From Bacteroidales bacterium UBA2030 (GTDB taxonomy: Bacteria; Bacteroidota; Bacteroidia; Bacteroidales; TTA-H9): DNA of 19,500 nt. The DNA lies in contig DDBO01000013.1 in assembly GCA_002332755.1 (NCBI GenBank), positions 1-19,500 on the forward strand, written 5' to 3'. The notes beneath the pieces were generated by a model. It was not told the DNA's origin, searched no databases, and saw only the letters and a program-made list of their open reading frames with translations. Shown here piece by piece: positions 12,499 through 18,256 of the stretch. Positions within the stretch are counted from its first letter, which is position 1. Each line of letters opens with the position of its first letter. The position numbers were made by a program, and so were the translations under genes.

Positions 12499-14628
12499 AT
12501 GAAGGTTTATCAGACAAAAGAAATCAGGAATATCGCCATTGTTGGCGGGGCTAAGTCAGGAAAAACCACCCTTGCCGAATCGATGTTATTTGAGGGCGGA
12601 GTAATTAACCGCAGAGGCACTATTGAAGACAAAAATACGGTATCCGACTATCGCGATATCGAACTTGAACGCCTCAACTCTATTTATTCAACCGTTTTAT
12701 ATGCCGAAATCGACGGCAAGAAAATCAATATGATAGACTGTCCGGGGTTCGACGACTTTGTTGGTGAAGTCATTGCAGCCCTCAAAGTAACTGATACAGC
12801 ACTCATGGTAATAAATGCCCAAAATGGCGTGGAAGTGGGTGCAGAAATCAGCTGGAGGCATGCCTCTAAGGCCAAAAAGCCCGTCATTTTTGCCATCAAC
12901 CACCTGGAACACGAAAATTCCAACTTTGAGGAAACTCTCCGTCAAATGAAGCAGTCGTTTGGTGGTGGCGTAATGATATGCCAGTACCCCGTAAACGAAG
13001 GCCTGGGTTTCAATGCCGTGATTGACCTTCTGCAGATGAAAATGCTGAAATTTGATGCTTCTGGTAAAACCGAGGTATTAGATATACCTGCCTCCGAAAA
13101 GGACAAGGCCGATGAGATGTATGCAGCCATGGTGGAAGAACTTGCTGCCAACGATGAGGCTTTAATGGAAAAATTCTTTGAAAACGGCTCACTCAGTGAA
13201 GAAGAAATCAGTCGTGGGTTGAAGCTTGGCCTCATCAACCGTGGGGTTTTTCCTGTATTTTGCATTAACGGAAAACAAAACTGGGGTGTTCGCCGCTTGA
13301 TGCAGTTTATTTGCAATACGGTGCCTTCGCCGGATGAAGCTCCAAGAGAAACCTTCACCGACGGCAAAGAAGTTACTTACAACCCCGCCGACTCTGCCTG
13401 CGCTTTCGTGTTTAAAACCACTTTCGAACCCCACCTGGGCGAAATGAGCTTTTTCAAAGTATTTGCAGGAGAAATTACGGAGGCAATAGATCTGGTCAAT
13501 GCCAATAATAGCTCAAAGGAACGCCTGTCGCAGCTCTTCGTCGTAGCCGGCAAAAACAGACAAAAAATTGAAAAAGTTGTAGCCGGCGACATAGCTGCCA
13601 CCATTAAGCTGAAAAACGTAAGGACAAATCATACGCTGAATTCGCCTAAAAACCCCGACCCTCAAATCACCCCTATCGTCTTCCCAGAACCCAAAATTAC
13701 AGTTGCTGTAAAGGCTAAAAACAGCGCTGAAGACGAGAAATTAATGGGTATTCTCAACGACCTGGCTAAAGCCGATCCCACCCTTGTTGTGGAACAGTCG
13801 AAGGAGCTCAGGCAATTGATTCTTGGAGGTCAAGGCGAGCTTCACCTCAACATTCAAAAATGGCTCATCGAGAATGTTAATAAAATTGCTATCGATTATC
13901 TCCCGCCTCGTATTCCTTACCGCGAAACCATTACCAAGTCGGCCAAGTCTATGTATCGCCACAAAAAGCAGTCAGGCGGCGCCGGACAGTTTGGTGAAGT
14001 GCATATGATGATAGAGCCTTACTACGAAGGCATGACCCCCCAAACCGAATTTCCTATCAGGGCTACCGAAACCTACGACCTCGAATGGGGTGGTAAACTG
14101 GTTTTCAACAACTGTATTGTCGGTGGGGCCATTGATGCCCGCTTCATGCCTGCCATCCTCAAGGGTATTATGGAAAAAATGGAACAGGGCCCTCTGACCG
14201 GATCTTATGCCCGCGATATCGTGGTGAATATTTATGATGGGAAGATGCACCCGGTTGACTCAAACGAAATTTCCTTCAAACTGGCCGGTCGCAATGCCTT
14301 TAAAGAGGCATTCAAAAATGCAGGCCCCAAGATTCTGGAGCCTATTTACGAAGTAGAAGTTATTCTGCCGGAAGAAAAATTCGGAGATGTAATGACTGAC
14401 CTTCAGGGACGTAGAGCTATAATCATGGGTATGGACAGCGAAGGCAACTATAAAAAAATCATAGCCCGTGTGCCCCTTGCCGAAATGAATCGCTACTCCA
14501 CCGCTTTAAGTTCGATAACCTCGGGACGAGCTATGTATTCCATGAAATTTGTGGAATACGCTCAGGTTCCGCCCGATGTTCAAACAGCCCTACTCAAGGC
14601 TTACGAAGAACAGGAAGCAGAAGACTAA
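12499..14628 (+). CDS. fusA2: EF-G paralogue (EF-G2 type) with degenerate GTPase motifs
   Basis: A 709-residue translation factor with the full EF-G domain order: G domain 1-275, domain II about 290-385, III about 390-465, IV about 470-590 (RIPYRETITKSAK, KQSGGAGQFGEVHM) and V about 600-690 (EPIYEVEVILPEEKFGDVMTD). EF-G drives tRNA-mRNA translocation on the ribosome. Its nucleotide motifs are altered. G1 is GGAKSGKT (16-23, Lys22 kept). The switch I stretch ERGITI is ERLNSI. G3 DTPGHVDF is DCPGFDDF, so the catalytic His is Phe84. G4 NKMD is NHLE (134-137). GTP hydrolysis is therefore probably lost, as reported for Bacteroides EF-G2, which translocates without hydrolysis and is important in starvation. 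The canonical EF-G must lie elsewhere. It has its own promoter box and terminator. Confidence 0.92.
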   Translation: MKVYQTKEIRNIAIVGGAKSGKTTLAESMLFEGGVINRRGTIEDKNTVSDYRDIELERLNSIYSTVLYAEIDGKKINMIDCPGFDDFVGEVIAALKVTDTALMVINAQNGVEVGAEISWRHASKAKKPVIFAINHLEHENSNFEETLRQMKQSFGGGVMICQYPVNEGLGFNAVIDLLQMKMLKFDASGKTEVLDIPASEKDKADEMYAAMVEELAANDEALMEKFFENGSLSEEEISRGLKLGLINRGVFPVFCINGKQNWGVRRLMQFICNTVPSPDEAPRETFTDGKEVTYNPADSACAFVFKTTFEPHLGEMSFFKVFAGEITEAIDLVNANNSSKERLSQLFVVAGKNRQKIEKVVAGDIAATIKLKNVRTNHTLNSPKNPDPQITPIVFPEPKITVAVKAKNSAEDEKLMGILNDLAKADPTLVVEQSKELRQLILGGQGELHLNIQKWLIENVNKIAIDYLPPRIPYRETITKSAKSMYRHKKQSGGAGQFGEVHMMIEPYYEGMTPQTEFPIRATETYDLEWGGKLVFNNCIVGGAIDARFMPAILKGIMEKMEQGPLTGSYARDIVVNIYDGKMHPVDSNEISFKLAGRNAFKEAFKNAGPKILEPIYEVEVILPEEKFGDVMTDLQGRRAIIMGMDSEGNYKKIIARVPLAEMNRYSTALSSITSGRAMYSMKFVEYAQVPPDVQTALLKAYEEQEAED

Positions 14629-14651
14629 TCCTTATAGAATTTTTATCAGCG

Positions 14652-14677
14652 CCACCCCCTCGAGGGGTGGTTTTTTT
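14652..14677 (+). terminator. Terminator of the EF-G paralogue gene
   Basis: CCACCCC (14652-14658) pairs with GGGGTGG (14664-14670), followed by seven T residues. It starts 23 bases after the stop codon. Confidence 0.92.
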
Positions 14678-14699
14678 ATTTTTCGGATAAGGGTATTTT

Positions 14700-14707
14700 T
14701 ACTTTTG
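14700..14707 (+). promoter_or_regulatory. -7 promoter box before the T9SS cargo/PqqD/ATP-grasp/PLP operon
   Basis: TACTTTTG matches TAnnTTTG exactly, 31 bases before the ATG at 14739 and 22 bases past the preceding terminator T run. A second, one-mismatch box (TGTCTTTG) lies at 14710-14717. No clear -33 TTTG is seen. As no other promoter or terminator is visible until 18191, this probably drives all four genes. Confidence 0.5.
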
Positions 14708-14738
14708 AGTGTCTTTGTATATGTAAAAGAAAAATAAT

Positions 14739-15536
14739 ATGAAAAAGATTGCATTAATCATCGCGTTAATAATTGCATTCATTCAGGGAAGCCTTGCCCA
14801 GATTAACCTGGAACATGAATTCAACTGGCTTTCTGCTGCCAGCGTAAATCTCCCTACTCTTGGCTATAAATATTATGCCATGGATGCCATCAACAACAAA
14901 TGCATCATTTACAATACCGACTATACCCTTTACAAACAAATCAATATTCCCATGCCCTCAGGGTATTATCTGGTAGACCTTCAATATGTTAGTGAGAATA
15001 TTTTTAATACTGACCCCCAACTTGAGTTTCTCTATGTTATCTACAAATTTGACTCTACCCTTGGGTATGGAATGTATTCTACACGCATAATGAATGAGGC
15101 AGGAACTCAATTGCTTCAGGTGGATGGCGGGGGATATAGCCTGGTGTACCCTGCAGCTCAAGGGTCCAAACTTTTCGTGTGGATGTACGATTTCAGCCTG
15201 TCGCTTTATAGCATTGGTACAAGGGTGTATAGCTTACCGGGAAGCTACAGTACTAATAATAGCAATACTGTCGATATTCAGACCGAATCCATGCTGCCCT
15301 ACCCCAATCCTGCCCGCGATTTTGTTCTATTGCCCATTCCCAAGGGTTTTGACGTAAGAAATGTTACGATTTCTCTTTTTGATAAAGAAGGGAAGATGCT
15401 CCCAACTGAACCTTTTTCCTTTAATGGAAACCTCATTAAATTATCTACTATTCATCTGAAGCCTGGCAATTATTACTATCGCATAAACCAAAATACAACC
15501 ACTGTAAGCTCAGGCAAATTATTGATTGCAAAATGA
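14739..15536 (+). CDS. Secreted protein with T9SS type A C-terminal sorting domain
   Basis: A 265-residue exported protein. Residues 1-20 are a Sec signal peptide (KKIALIIALIIAFIQGSLA, probable cleavage after A20). Residues about 22-175 form an all-beta-looking domain of unknown function, rich in Tyr and with repeated YxxxDxxN-like segments (KYYAMDAINNKCIIYNTDY), which could be propeller-like. Residues 187-265 are a Por secretion system sorting domain: PYPNPARDFVLLPI, the SLFDKEGKML strand, then LKPGNYYYRI and a C-terminal GKLLIAK. Such domains route proteins through the type IX system and are removed at the surface. Its stop codon overlaps the next start by 4 bases (ATGA), so it is translationally coupled to the PqqD-like gene. 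Its own function is unknown; it could be the substrate or effector of the operon, but that is a guess. Confidence 0.88.
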   Translation: MKKIALIIALIIAFIQGSLAQINLEHEFNWLSAASVNLPTLGYKYYAMDAINNKCIIYNTDYTLYKQINIPMPSGYYLVDLQYVSENIFNTDPQLEFLYVIYKFDSTLGYGMYSTRIMNEAGTQLLQVDGGGYSLVYPAAQGSKLFVWMYDFSLSLYSIGTRVYSLPGSYSTNNSNTVDIQTESMLPYPNPARDFVLLPIPKGFDVRNVTISLFDKEGKMLPTEPFSFNGNLIKLSTIHLKPGNYYYRINQNTTTVSSGKLLIAK

Positions 15537-15790
15537 CTCATACCATGAAAATCAATCCAAACCTGGCCATTAACGATACGGGATTTGCCTTCGATCCTAT
15601 GACGGGCCATTCCTATACGCTCAATTCGGTGGCTCTTGAAATAGTGCAAAGACTAAAACAAGGACAAACAGAAGAAGAAATAGCAACTGGCCTTGCTGAT
15701 GAATTCGATGCCGACCCTGTCATTATCCTCAAAGACCTGCTAGATTTTATTGAAATACTAAGAAATTACGAACTCCTTGAGCATGAATAA
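15533..15790 (+). CDS. PqqD-like protein (RiPP recognition element fold)
   Basis: An 85-residue protein with the PqqD family pattern throughout: FAFDPMTGHSYTLNSVALEIVQRLKQGQTEEEIATGLADEFDADP in its central part, then DLLDFIEILRNYELLE. PqqD-like domains are small winged helix-turn-helix proteins that bind the leader of a peptide substrate and present it to modifying enzymes. The start at 15533 overlaps the previous stop (ATGA); an in-frame ATG at 15545 would remove four residues. Its end overlaps the ATP-grasp start by 8 bases (ATGAATAA). Stand-alone PqqD proteins also occur in Bacteroidota clusters without a known peptide, so RiPP biosynthesis is a hypothesis. No PqqC, PqqE or other radical-SAM gene is nearby, so this is not PQQ synthesis. 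Confidence 0.87.
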   Translation: MTHTMKINPNLAINDTGFAFDPMTGHSYTLNSVALEIVQRLKQGQTEEEIATGLADEFDADPVIILKDLLDFIEILRNYELLEHE

Positions 15791-16826
15791 GACATTACAT
15801 ATAGCGCTAAGCGGGCTCAATGCAATAGATAGTCCCGGGCCGGGAGTACCTGTTGCACGCGGCCTGAGAGAAGCCTCAGGTTTCGATTTTAAAATAATAG
15901 GTCTGGCCTATGAAAACCTTGAGCCGGGTATATACATGCCCGGAATAGCCGACAAAGTCTTTATCATGCCTTATCCTTCAGAGGGTATAGCAGCGCTAAA
16001 AGAAAGATGGGAATACATCCTTTCCGTAAGCAAACCAGATGTGGTGATCCCCAACTATGACGCAGAGCTTCTTCCTTACATTCGTTTGAATCAATGGTTG
16101 AAAGAAAAAGGGGTAGCTTCGTTTTTACCCACAGAAGAACAATTTGAAGAAAGACAGAAATACAGACTCACAGAATTCGGTGAGAAATACAATATTCCAG
16201 TACCAGAAAGCCACTCTGTAAATAATCTGAGCGAACTGGCTGAAAAAGGGAAACACCTGGGCTATCCACTGGTAGTAAAAGGGAAATTTTATGAGGCAGG
16301 CATAGCAAGAAGCCCACAAGAAGCGGAAGATTGGTTCCTAAAAATCAGCCATAAATGGGGCTTTCCAATAATTGTCCAGAAATACATTAAAGGAGAAGAA
16401 TTTAACGTAGCTGGCCTGGGTGATGGAAATGGAGAAACCATTGCCGCCGTTGCTATGCGTAAACAATATATTACAGATAAAGGGAAGGCATGGGGAGGAA
16501 TTACAGTAACAGACCCCCGAATAATGGAACTCACCCGCCACTTTGTTACCAAAACTCAGTGGAGAGGCCCTTTCGAACTTGAACTTATGAAGGATGCCCG
16601 TGGTGATTTTCATGTGATGGAAATAAATCCAAGAATGCCAGCCTGGATTTATCTTGCTGTGGCTGCCGGACAAAATATCCCTCTTGCCACAACACAATTG
16701 GCCCACGGAGAAGAAGTAAAACCTATGCCCTCTTATGAGCCGGGCATAATGTTTATAAGATACAGCTGGGATTTAATTACACATGTAAGCTCATTTCAAG
16801 AATTTTCCATGAAAGGAGAAAGATAA
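15783..16826 (+). CDS. ATP-grasp ligase of the carbamoyl-phosphate synthase-like group
   Basis: A 347-residue cytoplasmic enzyme of the ATP-grasp superfamily, which activates a carboxylate as acyl phosphate and joins it to an amine, thiol or hydroxyl. The pre-ATP-grasp domain (about 1-110) begins LHIALSGLNAIDSPGPGVPVARGL, with PDVVIPNYDAELL further on. The central and C-terminal grasp has YPLVVKGKF, PIIVQKYIKGEEFNVAG, FELELMKD (E265, E267) and HVMEINPRMPAW (E280, N282, R284), the Mg-ATP ligands. No signal peptide is seen. The ATG at 15783 lies in the PqqD stop region (8-base overlap); a TTG at 15777 is less likely. An AAAGGAGA motif (16811-16818) near its end may help the next gene's translation. 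The substrate is unknown; it probably acts with the PqqD-like and PLP proteins. Confidence 0.88.
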   Translation: MNKTLHIALSGLNAIDSPGPGVPVARGLREASGFDFKIIGLAYENLEPGIYMPGIADKVFIMPYPSEGIAALKERWEYILSVSKPDVVIPNYDAELLPYIRLNQWLKEKGVASFLPTEEQFEERQKYRLTEFGEKYNIPVPESHSVNNLSELAEKGKHLGYPLVVKGKFYEAGIARSPQEAEDWFLKISHKWGFPIIVQKYIKGEEFNVAGLGDGNGETIAAVAMRKQYITDKGKAWGGITVTDPRIMELTRHFVTKTQWRGPFELELMKDARGDFHVMEINPRMPAWIYLAVAAGQNIPLATTQLAHGEEVKPMPSYEPGIMFIRYSWDLITHVSSFQEFSMKGER

Positions 16827-16828
16827 CC

Positions 16829-18190
16829 ATGACAACCAAAAAACCATACATAAAGCCCATAATCAGAAGGCTTGAAGCACGAATGCCCTCCAAATTTGGT
16901 GGTGGCAATGCAATCAAAACCCTTACCCATATTGACGGGGTGAGTACAGAGTCTCTTCTGGAAAAATTCGGCTCCCCCCTGTTTGTTCTTTCCGAAAAAA
17001 TCATTCGCCGTAATTATAGGGAGGCTCACAGGGCATTTAGTACTCGCTTGCCCCGGGTACAATTTTCCTGGTCCTACAAAAGCAATTATCTTGATGCCGT
17101 TTGTCGGATTTTCCATCAGGAAGGAAGTTGGGCTGAGGTCGTTTCGGGTTTTGAATATCAAAAAGCCCTGCTGAATGGGGTTCCGGGAGATAAAATCATC
17201 TTCAACGGACCCGACAAAACCAGGGATGACCTGATATTAGCTACCCGAAACCAATCCCTTATACACATCGACCATTTTGATGAATTGTATTTACTCCAGG
17301 AAGTGGCCAAAGAAACCCATTTAAGGCCGCAGGTGGCCATTCGTGTTAACATGGACACAGGAATTTATCCTATGTGGGATCGTTTTGGTTTTAATTATGA
17401 AAACGGACAGGCATGGGATGCTATAAACAGGATTGTTAAAGGCGGCCAAATGGACTTGGTTGGGCTGCATTGCCATATCGGTACTTTTATAATGACCGCA
17501 GATGCTTATGAGGTGGCTGCAACCAAGCTTGCCAGCCTGGCCCTTGAAACCTGGAAGCAATTAGGGGTTAGCATTGCCTATCTTGATCTGGGGGGTGGTT
17601 TTGCCTCAAAAAACACCCTGAAAGGCGCATACCTTCCGGGTAACGAAACCAACCCTGATTTCGACGATTATGCAGAGGCCATTACTCGGGTACTCATGAA
17701 ATCCTCGTTTCCGGAGAATCGAATTCCATTGATAATACTCGAAACTGGTCGTGCCTTGATCGATAACGCAGGATATCTTCTGGGAACCGTTATCGCTAAC
17801 AAACGTTCTTCAACCGGCAAAAAAAATCTTATTGTCGACTTTGGAGTAAATATCCTTTTCACCGCATTTTGGTACAATCATCCCCTTCTCCCCTTAAAAA
17901 CACATCACTCTTTAATGGAAGAATGCACTGTATACGGCCCATTATGCATGAACATTGATGTTATTCGCGATTCTGTGGTATTGCCTGCTTTAAATCCGGG
18001 CGATCATCTGGCTGCCCTTTATGTTGGTGCATACAACATGACCCAATGGATGCAATTTATCACAATGCGGCCTGCTGTAGTACTGATTACCGAAAAAGGC
18101 GAACCGGTCGTAATCCGGAAAGCAGAAACTGATAAAGTAATTAGGGAACAGGAATTAATACCCGATCATCTGCTCTCGTTCACATTGTAA
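16829..18190 (+). CDS. Fold-III PLP enzyme, Orn/DAP/Arg decarboxylase-like
   Basis: A 453-residue cytoplasmic enzyme with the alanine racemase/decarboxylase-2 TIM barrel. K84 (SWSYKSNY) is the PLP Schiff-base lysine. Also seen are HIGT (LHCHIGT), LDLGGGFAS, which binds the PLP phosphate, and ETGRALIDNAGY, equivalent to the EPGR motif. The C-terminal barrel has YGPLCMNIDVI, which keeps the Cys of the DAP-decarboxylase CESxD motif but replaces Glu-Ser with Met-Asn, so the substrate probably is not meso-diaminopimelate. The tail from about 400 is VGAYNMTQWMQFITMRPAVVLI. It starts 2 bases after the ATP-grasp gene and needs an ATP-grasp-like start site (purine-rich AAAGGAGA). In butirosin synthesis an ATP-grasp ligase and such a decarboxylase act in turn on a carrier-bound amino acid; the pairing here is analogous. 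Decarboxylase or racemase activity is unproven. Confidence 0.87.
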   Translation: MTTKKPYIKPIIRRLEARMPSKFGGGNAIKTLTHIDGVSTESLLEKFGSPLFVLSEKIIRRNYREAHRAFSTRLPRVQFSWSYKSNYLDAVCRIFHQEGSWAEVVSGFEYQKALLNGVPGDKIIFNGPDKTRDDLILATRNQSLIHIDHFDELYLLQEVAKETHLRPQVAIRVNMDTGIYPMWDRFGFNYENGQAWDAINRIVKGGQMDLVGLHCHIGTFIMTADAYEVAATKLASLALETWKQLGVSIAYLDLGGGFASKNTLKGAYLPGNETNPDFDDYAEAITRVLMKSSFPENRIPLIILETGRALIDNAGYLLGTVIANKRSSTGKKNLIVDFGVNILFTAFWYNHPLLPLKTHHSLMEECTVYGPLCMNIDVIRDSVVLPALNPGDHLAALYVGAYNMTQWMQFITMRPAVVLITEKGEPVVIRKAETDKVIREQELIPDHLLSFTL

Positions 18191-18203
18191 CACAATTTGG
18201 CCT

Positions 18204-18221
18204 ACAGAATGAAATTTCTGT
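18204..18221. repeat. Inverted repeat upstream of the histidine kinase gene
   Basis: ACAGAA (18204-18209) and TTCTGT (18216-18221) form a perfect 6-bp arm pair around 6 bases, extendable by one T-A pair. It lies 10 bases before the -7 box and could be an operator or a weak hairpin; there is no following T run. Confidence 0.3.
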
Positions 18222-18231
18222 AAAACTTCGT

Positions 18232-18239
18232 TACTTTTG
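18232..18239 (+). promoter_or_regulatory. -7 promoter box before the histidine kinase gene
   Basis: TACTTTTG matches TAnnTTTG exactly, 17 bases before the ATG at 18257. No TTTG -33 element lies 19-21 bases upstream. It suggests the kinase is transcribed separately from the PLP-enzyme operon. Confidence 0.5.
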
Positions 18240-18256
18240 TAGTGCACCTTAAACAA

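Noticed and set aside
12942..13367. Antisense frame of 141 codons under the EF-G paralogue
   Set aside because: Low complexity (many Ser and Pro) and no domain; typical reverse-complement shadow of a highly coding region.
15777..15782. TTG start of the ATP-grasp gene
   Set aside because: The ATG at 15783 lies two codons on and gives the usual 8-base overlap with the PqqD stop.
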